From the NCBI GenBank assembly GCA_025618425.1, contig CM046832.1, positions 47,889,026 to 47,953,025 on the forward strand: DNA of 64,000 bases. The letters run 5' to 3'. Under the pieces are notes generated by a model. It ran no database searches. It was not told where the DNA came from and worked only from the letters and a program-made list of their open reading frames with translations. The DNA is from Heliocidaris tuberculata. Its lineage: Eukaryota; Echinodermata; Echinoidea; Camarodonta; Echinometridae. Positions 48,278 through 57,088 of the stretch are shown here, piece after piece; the stretch's first letter is position 1, and the number at the start of each line of letters is the position of its first letter. The translations under genes were made by a program, and so were the position numbers.

Positions 48278-51200
48278 AGAGAAATCTGGCGCTTGAAGAA
48301 AAAATTATCCCGAATCATGAAAATTTAATTGTTAGATTTGCATATTAAGTTCTCGAGAGTCAAACATAATTATAATTTACGAGAGGTTTATGATTACGCG
48401 ATTATATAAATTTAACAAAAATAACAGACCCTAACAAGGAATTGTATGCAGGGCTAATCAAGAGACTGTGAATGCATCAGATCGATCTTTTATCCACTTT
48501 CTTTTCAGATCGTAAGTTTATGAGTGATGTATATTCATGAATGCAAGGCAATATAGTGTAACCCCATGTCCATTTAAGAAATAAATAAATTCGCGGTGGG
48601 AAGGGTTTTTTGGAGGGTGAAATCAAAATTTTAAAATTCTAACTCTTATGTATGGTTATGAAAATGATATCCAATCTCAAAAGAAAAACTAATACAAAAA
48701 GGATAAATAAAATAGTAAATGAATACCCACTGTGTTTTGTTAACAGAACTGATGTTTTCCACAATGTCATATACGTCTTCTTATGGTTTCTTTTTCTTTA
48801 TTTCTATCTACACCTTTTATTATCAAGCGTGAAAATGAACAATTTGAAACATCTATATACGTATCATTATTTTGTCAAAAGGGCATATTTCACTAAGCGT
48901 GTCTTATCTAATCTTGCACACCTAGTAAAGCGATTCAGATACCGATGGGGGAAATGTTATCTCAATCTCAAACATGATGTCTTTATAATCAGCTTACAAG
49001 CTAAACCAACTTGTCAAGCATAACGTCATAAGTAAACGACACGCTACCCCAAGATCAGAGACACAACACGTACCGCCAAATTTGGTAAAGGGGTCTCGGC
49101 CAGCGCACTGCGACTGCGCGAAGGACGATGCCTCGGTTTAGATGTTTCACATTCCAACTGTGGTCGCTTTCATGTCGTTGGCGGGGTCAGCTGCGATATC
49201 CCGAAAAAGGCTTGCCTGGTATTTTTCTTGCGAGCTGGTCTGCTCCATCTTCGAGCTGCATGTTAGCCCTAATTAGAAACCAGACTTCCCTTGCATTATT
49301 ATTTATCGCATTACGTTACGAATGGAGATGACATAATTTCATAGCAACATGCAAGTATTCTCACAGCTGTACTGTTGCTTATGTTTGGGAGGGTTTGAAG
49401 AGGATCTTTGTATATATAGCACCGTGGGTCCAACGAAAGTTTATGTGGTTTAAAGCACGTTCATTCGAGGATAGCAAAGACTAAAATGATTTTAAAGGGA
49501 TTATCAAAAAGCACACAAGTCAAATATAGTTTGCGACGGGTATTTTCACAAAAATGTTTGGTAGTAATAACTCAACATAATGGCAGTTTATAAACACGAC
49601 GATTTGATATGATTAAACCCCAAGAAAATTTCATGTTCAGTGAAATAAAAACCAGCAGATCCATTAACCCTCCGTTTGATTTTTGCTATAGTATAGGGTA
49701 TGAGCAACAATTGAATTATGCCCATAACGATAGTTTGAAAACGATTTAAAAGACGGATCCTCTTTTCGTCACTCTTACCAGCAATTTGCGCCACCACGGT
49801 TTATGGATTCTTACGTCATTATAGTTATGACTGTACTCTCTCTTTTCAATTTCTTAAATTTCAGAACATAATGTCCACTTATATGTTTCTTTCAAACGTT
49901 TGAAGAGCATGTTTCTGTTTTGACCGCGAGTCAAGTCATGAAAGATTGAAAGATGCGTTATTTTTATTGAAGACTTAAAGCCGGAATGAACATATTTATC
50001 TGAGGTCAAAATGTGTTTAGCCCATGACTTAAGCTATAATACAAATTTACCCTTTCTAAATATATTTCAACCTTATTATCTTCCCCACGAATAGGTTCGT
50101 TCATTGACTCTTTAAACAAACACGTATATATATCGTCTTCATGAGGCATGAGGTTATTGCATGAAAGGAGTAACAGGTACTTGGGAATTTTACGTCTCGT
50201 TTCATTTTGTTAGATTCATGATGATTCATGACATCAAAGGTGAAGAAATGTGAAAAGAAGGGTATGTAATACAAATAAACAGGAATACGTAGAAGTGATA
50301 AATATAATGGAGAAAGAAATCTCTACGAAAGTCAGAAGTAACAAAAGTCATTTACATCAGTAATAATTTTAGCCCCAAACAGATTGGGAAAACGAAAAGA
50401 AACACGCAAGAATTGTGAAGATGAATATTCCAAAAAAGACAAAGAGGGAAATAAGAAGCAACGTCAGCACAAAATCAAATAAGTCGTTATTAGCCTGTAT
50501 AACACGTTTGACTTTCAGACATCAAAATGAATGCAGATAGAGACAAATGCAACTAATTATGAATTAAGGATAAGCTTCATTTTAGTGAATAAGATATTCA
50601 ATAATCAAAGAAGGGAGGCGAAATGGTACTGGCAAATAATGAAGATGGAGAAGAATGAGAAAATATATAGCAAAGATAAAGACGCAGCAGAATAAAAATA
50701 TGAAGAAAAAAAAAGAGAGGAATAAAAAGCCTAAGGAGGAGGAGAGGAGGAGGAGAAGAAGAAGGAGAAGGAGAAGAAGAAGGAGAAGAAGAAGAAGAAG
50801 AAGAAGAAGAAGAAGAAGAAGAAGAAAAGAAGAAGAAAAAAAAGGAATGAAAAGCCTAAAGAGGAGGGGAGGAGGAGAAGGAGAAGGAGAAGAAGAAGAA
50901 GAAAAAGAAAAAGAAGAAGAAGAAGAAGAAGAAGAAGAAGAAAAGAAGAAGAAGAAAAAGAGGAATAAAAAGCCTAAGATGGAGGAGGAGAAGAAGAAGA
51001 AGGAAAAACAAGAAAGAAGAAGAAAAGGAAAAAGAAGAAGAAGAAGAAGAAGAAGAAGAAGAAGAAGAAGAAGAAGAAGAAGAAGAAGAAGAAGAAGAAT
51101 GGGGGAAAAAGGAGAAAGTGGACAAAACGGACAAAGACAAAATGAAGAAAGAAATCACACGATGGGTGAGATAATAAGAGTGAGATAATGAGAAAAAGAA

Positions 51201-52483
51201 AACGAAATGCGAGCGCATCCAATTCAACTTTAAAAGGTCTCGCAGGTCATTGATATGCATGAGTATAGTAGAAGATGAATGAATACAGAGAAACACTGAA
51301 GGTTCTGATTACGTCAACTCGAATCCGGATGACGTCATAGCCATTTCATGCTATGGTATTGGCATGATTGAAAATAAATACCTCTTACTCTCTCTTGAAA
51401 AGAAAGGGTATTAAAAATATTAATTTTCTTCTTCCTAATGCATTTGGGAATTTTATGTTTCTTTCCTGGAATGCATTTCACGTTTAATTTTAGTTCTCAA
51501 CAGATCGTCATGACGCCAGTTGGGAAATTCATGTAACTTTCAAAGTTTATAGTACATTTTTCTACTCACCCTGCATGTTGGAGTCTGAGAATTTGGGATT
51601 CTGAAACAAACAAGAAAGATTAAAAATCAGGAATAAAGTAAACAATTGACAGATTGGAATAGACATGTATAACCAAAGCTTCTGCAGAGCGAACCTCATC
51701 CCCATGCATTCCCATCGCAGTCAAAGCCTCTCACACATCCAAATGAATATGAGCACAATCATACCAAGACAGTCACCTCAATGAAAAATGCACTTTAAAT
51801 ACGACACATATTTCGAATTTGGATGATCATAGAAATAGAAAATGATGCAGTGATTTGTATCACCTATTTATTCCATCGTCAATTGCTGATGGGAGCAGAC
51901 AGTCAATAGAACTGTAGGGAGTCATGATGATGACGATGACGGTGGAAGATGCCCCCTGTCCGCCATTAGAGGCATTTAACATTTAAATTTATAATTCTTT
52001 TAAAATAATCACTTGCATGCATGTACATCGACATTCATTTAAATATAACCATTATTGCAATCACAGTATTAAGGCATTTTCATCTTCATCTTTATTTGTT
52101 TGTAAAAGATTATCAAACAGAACCTGCACCATGCAGTCATAGCGCAAACAAAATCGGCATCGACATAATAATATTGTCACTTCTAATATTGGCAAAATGT
52201 GAATTTATATAAAATATTCAACACAACATGAATTTGAATTTGGCATGCTTAAATCCATACCTCAAATCAACATACATGTAGCTATATTTTTAAAGTCCCA
52301 CCAAGTTCACATTCTTGATCGAGTCATAAAGAGAAACAGTTCTATTGTATTCAAGCCATTGTCATTGTTTCATTTCAAACGAATGAAATAAATAAAGAAA
52401 AAAAAATCCAATTGACGTTGAAAATTGTTCATCAACAGTATCAACATGAGAAATGAAGTATGAAATTAATACCAGCTTACCAT
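35201..52483 (-). CDS. Myosin essential (alkali) light chain, complete, six coding exons
   Basis: On the minus strand the coding exons are 52483-52481 (ATG only), 51600-51570, 46148-46005, 44244-44083, 42679-42602 and 35244-35201. They sum to 462 nt and 153 aa with matching phases. The product is the light chain that wraps the lever arm of muscle-type myosin II. EF-hand-like units are visible: EYKDTFMMWDRKGDSKIAVP, the central DWETFYPMMKEV, FIEGLKVFDKDNSSTVNCGE (94-105) and the C-terminal EAEVDIIIKG. RHVLSTLGERL matches the family's RHVLxxLGE signature. The EF loops lack the full set of acidic calcium ligands, as usual for essential light chains. The last exon gives MIQIDAFVKRIMYNLLDEC. The 7.4-kb last intron and the 5.4-kb second intron hold the alternative exons described separately. 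It is convergent with KIF28 and divergent from the gene at 54.5 kb. Confidence 0.88.
36151..38404 (-). other. Intronic DNA between the two duplicated blocks
   Basis: It contains poly(C) tracts (about 36890-36916 and 38114-38128), an inverted repeat at 37141-37275 and G-rich stretches near 37408. There are no exon-like frames with splice signals. It lies within the long last intron of the light-chain gene. Confidence 0.5.
37141..37275. repeat. Inverted repeat with 40-bp arms and a loop of about 55 bp
   Basis: CCTGGCACAGAGGCGGCGGA continuing to CTCGGACAATGG (37141-37180) pairs with CCATTGTCCGAG continuing to CTCTGTCCAGG (37237-37275), with a few mismatches. The transcript could fold into a long hairpin in either orientation. 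Confidence 0.8.
38449..38454 (-). terminator. Candidate polyadenylation signal for the duplicate terminal exon
   Basis: AATAAA on the minus strand, aligned with the word at 34236-34241 of copy 1. If the exon at 39285-39355 is used, the transcript could end here. Confidence 0.3.
39285..39355 (-). CDS. Duplicate, possibly alternative, last exon of the light chain
   Basis: This is the positional homologue of the exon at 35201-35244: both are followed by TCGAATGGA and share ATG(C/T)A(T/C)GA-like spacing. After ATCAG it reads, in the same phase, GTITWTMHEMFNNV and continues to TAA, 23 residues after the splice. Residues V/I, M, L/M and L/F correspond between the two tails. The acceptor is weak (GTTGAAAATCAG), so it may be a relic. 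An alternative 3' exon encoding the C terminus is known for the Drosophila alkali light-chain gene. Confidence 0.35.
41125..41540. repeat. Array of TTCCGAA motifs in two opposing halves
   Basis: The left half (about 41125-41275) repeats TTCATATTTCCGAAGG and TCGTAATTCCGAAAATG. The right half (about 41295-41540) repeats the complementary ACGAACCTTCGGAATTA and CATTTTCGGAATTATGAACC. The two halves could pair over most of their length. It lies in the light-chain intron, and its 159-codon open frame is a by-product. Confidence 0.8.
41930..42180. mobile_element. Fragment related to the MITE at 9461-9955
   Basis: It shares GAAATTCGACAAAAAATAAGAAAGT, ATGAAGTTGTAATC, TTTCAAATTGGC and GGGCAACTCTCCCATTTG with the 9.5-kb element. 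The outer ends are missing or degraded. Confidence 0.5.
42755..43400. repeat. Poly(G) tract and ACGCCATTTAGGGT array
   Basis: A run of about 20 G is followed by sequence unusual for the region in CpG content (GCGCAACCGCGTCC, GTCGATCGACG). From 43210 there are four spaced copies of ACGCC(A)TTTAGGGT-like words (43210, 43258, 43288, 43326). They are separated by 30-48 bases. It is probably part of an interspersed repeat; no protein is recognised. Confidence 0.55.
43600..43792. mobile_element. Foldback MITE, GGGCCCTGTTTCATAAA family, copy 3 with a repeated half
   Basis: The block TTGTTATAAGCTACTGAAAT ... CTGATTGGCTGA ... GAATTTGTCATAGAAATGA occurs twice in tandem and ends TTTTATGAAACAGGGCCC at 43792. 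The normal left arm is missing or replaced by the second half-copy. Confidence 0.7.
45361..45472. mobile_element. Foldback element with GGGCCCATATTCATAAAAC ends
   Basis: GGGCCCATATTCATAAAACC and GGTTTTATGAATATGGGCC are nearly perfect inverted repeats of about 25 bases. The interior contains GTTGTCAACTA / TAGTTGCCAACTA. At about 112 bp it is related in style to the GGGCCCTGTTTCATAAA family. Confidence 0.8.
45545..45890 (+). pseudogene. Decayed LINE reverse-transcriptase C terminus
   Basis: Translated pieces read LRKRVESCEVWF, RRIPWTDRLS, VLRRAGVQRKLTCEL, ENLALTGKNDAKRSRGRRRIFWMDSV. This is the familiar end of non-LTR retrotransposon endonuclease/reverse-transcriptase proteins (ExWfxRRM..IPWTdrv, LTGKi.gkRsRGRqr..WmDs). 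Frames shift and the catalytic domain is absent, so it is a 5'-truncated dead copy. It is followed by (GA)n at 45937-45962 and lies on the strand opposite to the host light-chain gene. Confidence 0.75.
46247..46465 (+). mobile_element. tRNA-derived SINE
   Basis: TGGTGTCTAAGTGGGTACGG resembles an A box, and GAGTTCGGATCCCAGCCCGGC resembles the B box and T arm of a tRNA. The tRNA-unrelated body has ATTAATCTACATTTTCCACTC and AACCTGGTGTAAATGGGT, and the 3' end is a (TTA)n-like tail. A second copy is at 18630-18840. Confidence 0.7.
46985..47075 (+). repeat. (CT)n microsatellite
   Basis: TCTCTC repeats interrupted by two TATC. It is the only long pyrimidine tract inside the light-chain gene that is on the template side, that is GA-rich on the sense strand. 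Confidence 0.9.
48028..48270 (+). repeat. Two (GA)n microsatellites
   Basis: GA dinucleotide runs occur at about 48028-48062 and 48235-48270, separated by unrelated AT-rich sequence. They lie in the light-chain intron and are CT-rich on its sense strand. Confidence 0.9.
49074..49113 (-). CDS. Probable alternative N-terminal exon of the myosin light chain
   Basis: On the minus strand, CTTCGCGCAG precedes TCGCAGTGC and the segment ends GGCG|GTACGTG, a good donor. The 40-nt segment enters in phase 0 and leaves in phase 1, exactly like the exon at 51570-51600. It can therefore replace that exon after the ATG exon, giving M-SQCAGRDPFTKFG-EYKDTF instead of M-NPKFSDSNMQ-EYKDTF. ATCTAAAC about 35-40 bases upstream is a candidate branch point. 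It sits in an unusually GC-rich patch. No transcript evidence is available. Confidence 0.45.
49147..49248 (-). CDS. Small open frame beside the alternative light-chain exon
   Basis: A 33-codon frame begins MEQTSSQEKYQ, contains FRDIAADPANDMKATT and ends TGA, 33 bases before the exon at 49074-49113. Its composition is protein-like and the surrounding GC is high, suggesting an alternative first exon or a conserved upstream frame. A GC-type donor (CAG|GCAAGC) lies inside it. No family is recognised, and chance is a real possibility. Confidence 0.2.
   Translation of the reverse strand: MEQTSSQEKYQASLFRDIAADPANDMKATTVGM
50690..51105 (+). repeat. Purine-only satellite (GAA/GGA) with a unit of about 120 bp
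   Basis: Over 400 bases consist almost entirely of A and G. GGAATAAAAAGCCTAAG-type words break the tract at about 50718, 50843 and 50961, defining three higher-order units. The Arg/Glu-rich and Ser/Phe-rich open frames are translations of the repeat. It lies in intron 2 of the light-chain gene, about 465 bases before (in genomic order) its second exon. Confidence 0.95.
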
Positions 52484-52900
52484 TTTGGAAAGTTTAATCT
52501 GCGCTTATTCCGAGAAGAAGTCAGAAAAGATGCTGTGCCTTGTCGGATGCTGCCAAACCCGTAAAGAAACGAATCGACCAAGCGATCGAGGTATGGGTAC
52601 AGGGAACGAGAACCAGCAAAGTAACGCAGCTCTATTCCCAGCCTCACTGCGCAGGCGTAATGATATGCAGAGTATGCCAGGAATGCCCATTCCATTGCAC
52701 GGGGGCTGATAAAGAATGGATGCTGAGGGAAAGAAGGAGGGTAGAGAGAGAGACATGGAGAGTGAGGGAAGAATAATTCATTGTTATAATGTACATGTAT
52801 ACGGGGAGGGTGTAACTGAAAGAGAGAGAGAGAGAGAGAGAAAGGGAGAAAGACTGAAAGAGGGGCGACCCCCAACCGTCTATATAAATCTTTGATAGAT
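52484..52900 (-). promoter_or_regulatory. 5' UTR and promoter region of the light-chain gene
   Basis: Upstream of the ATG exon (minus strand) the sequence is less AT-rich to about 52700, then a (GA)n run (52818-52843). At about 52880-52890 there is a TTTATATAGA word that could act as a TATA box. The transcription start was not located. No clear CArG or MEF2 site was identified by eye. Confidence 0.3.
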
Positions 52901-53674
52901 GAAGGAAGGAGTAATGCAGTTATGGAGACGGAAAAGGTTTCTTGCCGAACAAAACGTTATAGAATTTAAGTGGTATGGTAATATGATTTGGGTATGAGGC
53001 TAGATCCACTGTAAGCCATGAAGGAAAAAAAAAAAAAAAAAGAGAATGTAAACTTTTGTCTGAACATGATGTATAATGATTCAGGAAGATAAAATGCCAT
53101 TATATCCAAGAGGGGGATACTATTAAAACTGTCCCTCTCTGCTTTTCGAAAAAGAATTACACAGGCCAACAATAATATTGAAAGTGTATGTCAAAAACAC
53201 ACCATTATTCTTTCAGTTTAGATTTGATATCATACATAGCTAAATAAGGGTAGTAGAATATAATGCACTATGTCTGGTGGGGATGGGGGCGGGGTGGGTT
53301 GGGGTGAGAAGACAGTGCAAAGTAGTTCAAAGGGTGTTCTGCAAAGAACATGTAGGCAGGGGCAGATTTAGAATCTGTATAAAGAAAAAAAAATGAGAGC
53401 ACAGTTCGGAAGAAAAAAACGAGTGTGGATGTGGGTATAACCGGTTGTGGCCCCTTCAAATTCGTCAGTGCACAGGTAGGTACATGCATATAGATCTATA
53501 CAGATATTGCGATACATCCTTAGCAGTATGATTGTGTCTGTAGGACTTTATATGCCCTTCAACTTCCGAGAATGATTTATCACGCACGGTGACATTTTTT
53601 TGTTAATGATTACGATTGAGACGATTAGTTAACAATATATAGCCTTGCAGCACCACTTCGAAGGAAAGAGAGAG

Positions 53675-53725
53675 AAAGTCAGAGAGATCGAGAGAGAGAG
53701 AGAGAGGGAGAGAGAGAGAGAGGGA

Positions 53726-53767
<42 letters not shown>
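53675..53767 (+). repeat. (GA)n microsatellite ending in (GT)n
   Basis: A GA-rich dinucleotide run of about 90 bases followed by TGTGTGTG. It lies in the divergent interval between the light-chain gene and the gene at 54.5 kb. No other feature is seen from 52900 to 54000. Confidence 0.9.
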
Positions 53768-53769
<2 letters not shown>

Positions 53770-54021
53770 GTGTGTGTGTGTGTCAGAGAAAGAGCGAGAG
53801 AGAAGAAAACAGAGATAGAGAGAGATGACGGGAAAACATTCGCATTCATTCATTTTTTTATCGACATACATGTATTAATTAGTATGATTATCTGGTTCAT
53901 CGCTTAAGAAATAATAAATCTGATGAGGATGTGCTAAATAATTATTTTATGATGTGTACACGGCATTAATTCTCGGTAGACTCTAGGCTAGAGAACGCCA
54001 CGACAAAGTAAAGGGACTGTA

Positions 54022-54053
54022 AGCATGGACCTACCACGAAGTAGGTCCATGCT
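54022..54053. repeat. Perfect 13-bp hairpin
   Basis: AGCATGGACCTAC and GTAGGTCCATGCT flank a six-base loop CACGAA. The sequence CTGTAAGCA occurs on both sides (about 54018 and 54054), like a target duplication. It may be a very small foldback insertion or a structured element. Confidence 0.8.
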
Positions 54054-54249
54054 GTAAGCAATATGAGTAGAAGTTATTTACAGTGTAGCATGACTTGTCT
54101 CGGTTTTTACAAGAGAGATGACTGGGCTAAATGAAAAAAACAACAAAAAAACATGACGACATTAATATGAGATGGACACCACCAGAGATGTAGGGAAAAT
54201 CATTATGAAGCTGAAGAGCCATTTCTAGCCTTAATTATGCATGCAGTGA

Positions 54250-54380
54250 TTGTGACGTCTCGCGTCATATTTTTCACCCAATAGGAAAAGATCTGTCATA
54301 CTACCAGTGCGCAGTGACATACGAAACAATGGATGTGCAGTGCGTGCGCTTTAAGTACCAACTTTTAGCCAATGAGGAAC
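54250..54380 (+). promoter_or_regulatory. Candidate promoter with CRE-like and CCAAT motifs
   Basis: TGACGTCT (54253-54260) is followed directly by CGCGTCA. CCAAT occurs at 54279-54283 (CACCCAATAGG) and 54369-54373 (TAGCCAATGAGG), and the stretch is richer in CpG than its surroundings. It ends about 140 bases before the ATG at 54518. This spacing suits a TATA-less, CREB/NF-Y type promoter. Binding is inferred from motif matches only. Confidence 0.5.
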
Positions 54381-54517
54381 CCGATACTAAGATCCTACGT
54401 ACACGCGCAAGTTTTTTGTTTACATTAGTAACGCATCTTTACAGATGCTTCATTCTTTACGAATTCTCCTAGATACAAAGACGTTAGCTCTACTTTTGTC
54501 TAAATATCTCAGAGAAA

Positions 54518-56234
54518 ATGGCCCGTTCATCATCTCGTAGTCGTCGATATTTTGCCAGACTCCGAAGGAGAATGGGGAAATGTATCAGACGTCTGTGTTG
54601 TTTCGTTTCAGGTGCGAAACTTTTTCTTTCCCGGCTCATTTTTTCCCAACATTCCTTATTACATTGCAAGAATATGTATACAGGGTACATATTTCACTAC
54701 ATGAAATGAATATAATACACTTGTGTACATCCCATACAAAAATTGACTACATATTGACCACAAAAAAGCTGTTATTGTTGCTCTTACCTTATAGTTATGA
54801 GCAGAGTTTAATTTCCCAGTTGAAGGAAATGGGCCATCGGTCATCCGGTTCTTGGTTCTCGGCGATCATTCGCAATGCGGTATCCTAGTACTGCATTGTT
54901 CCGTTTATAAAGGGTGAATTAAAATATTACGCAGAGACTATGTTAGCAGTATTGGTCTTGTAGAATCTAAATTGACCGAGTGACTTGTAAAAACATGATG
55001 CTCTTATACAGGATCTACATGAAAGTGAAGTTTGGAGCGAATTTTCCAGAAAGCAAGGTCGGAAAACAAAAACTGATTCGCTACTGACCAAAACAGACTA
55101 TATGGTAACCAAGAATGTCAATGCCAGAAAAATAATGTGAACATACAAATTAAGGACATGAGATGAAAAGTACTGCCAAATTAGCCAGATGTTGACAAGA
55201 TATGCGAAATGTTTGGAAGTCATTGTAAAAGTCAATTTGATAGAATTGCCAGGTGTAAGAGTTAAAAAGGTATAGTCACTACAAAGTTATTCTAGATAGT
55301 GAATAACTTTTTAACTTTTTAAAACAATAGAAAAAAATTATCATAACCTAAAGACTCACTTCCAATTATTTTCTATACATACACAGAGGATGACTATAGA
55401 GGAAGGCGTAGTCATGCCTTGACCGTAGCAGACCTCAAAATGGTAAGTGATCATATTAACGCCTGTCACGTTTCCTTTAAATCATTTTTATATCAGCATC
55501 ATTCAGTCTAAAATGAGTCTAAAATGAATGAACCCTTTTAACCGCATTTCATGTTCAATCCTATATACTCTCATTATATATATCATTCTCATATTTCCTC
55601 TTTTCATTATCAAAATGTTTCAAAACTTTCTGCTCCTTTCATTGAGCCCGTCATGCAGTCTTTGTCTATCTCCTTGTTTAAAACTCATGGGAACTTCATT
55701 CCAATTCTTATTTTCCAAAATTTGGTTCATTGTTTCCTTTAACAGTTCCATGATACTGATGTTGAAGAAAGAATGAGCTACTCAACTTCACCATGGAGCT
55801 CAGAAGAGGACATCCCAAATATCACTTACTATCCCGTTTTCCCTTGGAAGTATAACGGCAGTGATGACGATGGGAAAAGCGAGTGCAGCGGCCCTCCATC
55901 CGAATGCTCTTCCCTCAGTGATGCTGAAAGCTTCATCCATGTTCAAGATAATCAGAGCGTTGATTCATTTACAACGGCAAGTTTGTTAGATTTCTTGAAG
56001 GAAATGGACGATGAAGACAGCCTCACAGATCTCTCGATCAGCGATGAAGATGACGATGACACATTAACCACCGTCACCGATATGAGCGACTTTGGAAGTG
56101 ATGATAGAGACATACACGACATTTCCATTGTTGAACTCGATTTGAATAATGAGAGTGAAGAACAAAAAACCCACACTGCAACCAAACTTTTGGATGAGCT
56201 CATTACAGAGGTCGTACAAAGGATGAACTGTTAA
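54518..56234 (+). CDS. Unrecognised acidic protein, three exons, 212 aa
   Basis: Exons 54518-54611, 55387-55442 and 55746-56234 (639 nt) have GT-AG borders and matching phases. Residues 1-31 are strongly basic (RSSSRSRRYFARLRRRMGK) and include C22, C27 and C28, a possible membrane or nucleic-acid anchor. Residues 32-50 end in TVADLKM. From about residue 68 the protein is acidic and Ser/Asp/Glu-rich, with WSSEEDIPNITYYPVFPW, SVDSFTTASLLDFLKEMDDE and SISDEDDDD. It ends with a predicted helix, TATKLLDELITEVVQRMNC. There is no signal peptide, transmembrane segment or domain that I recognise. The acidic clusters with hydrophobic LLDFLKEM resemble short activation or protein-binding motifs. The ATG at 54518 starts a basic leader with protein-like composition. 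The gene faces away from the light-chain gene. Confidence 0.75.
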
Positions 56235-56374
56235 TATCACACCCGCTCTTGAAGTGGCTACGGCTAATCCAAACAACTAACAAACACTCAAGAAGAATTT
56301 CTATAAAATACAATTACAACCTTGTTATATGCATCACCTTGTGGCAGATTAGCCTTGTGCTAAACAAGTTATGC

Positions 56375-56380
56375 AATAAA
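56375..56380 (+). terminator. Polyadenylation signal of the 212-aa protein gene
   Basis: AATAAA lies 141 bases after the stop codon in ATGCAATAAAGTC. This gives a compact, complete gene of about 2 kb. Confidence 0.7.
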
Positions 56381-57088
56381 GTCTACTAAAACTACTACAC
56401 TACTTTTGTTTGCAGAAAACGTGTGATAATTCAGCAAATTAGAACTAGAAATAGAACGAAAATCGCACCAGTTGTAAGAGGGAATTAAACCTTCGTTGAA
56501 AGTTGGCCCAAGTATGAAGAGAAAATTAGAAAAAACAAATTAGAAGGAATAAGAATTTTTGAACCTTGAGATGACATTAAATATGGAAAATCTCCAATTG
56601 GTGATTCGGTCATGATGTGTAATGTCATACATGGAGAAATCCCCACTTTGATGTGTGCAATTTCATGAATTTTGAATTGAATTTTATTAAACATCATTGA
56701 TTTACATCAATAATAATCTGTTCATAAACATACATCAGAGTGTATCATACATATAACAAAATATAGATACAAAATATTTGGAGTGACTATCAGAAGTATA
56801 ACATAAGTCAAATGGAAGGTAAATACATAAATAATGTTTATTCATGTTTAAAATATCCCTTTCCCCCTATACCACTACGATACCACTGACTTCCATTCAA
56901 TGATGCCTTAGGGGTAATATATTACATGCCCTTCCTTAAATAAATTATGATTGAGAAAAGATAGAAAATGTATTATATACTCAGACTTATCCGGGGTACA
57001 AAAGAAATGAGTGTTCTCCATGTTTGACATCACATGCACACATCATGACCGCATTGCCAGCCAATGAGAGATTTTCCGTATCATTTTA

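Noticed and set aside
48652..49023. 123-codon plus-strand frame
   Set aside because: AT-rich composition, no recognisable domain, no splice or promoter context; it lies antisense in the light-chain intron.
50655..51188. 177-codon Arg/Glu-rich frame and opposing Ser/Phe-rich frames
   Set aside because: It is the translation of a GAA/GGA purine satellite. All frames are open because the repeat lacks stops, and there is no start context or splice structure.
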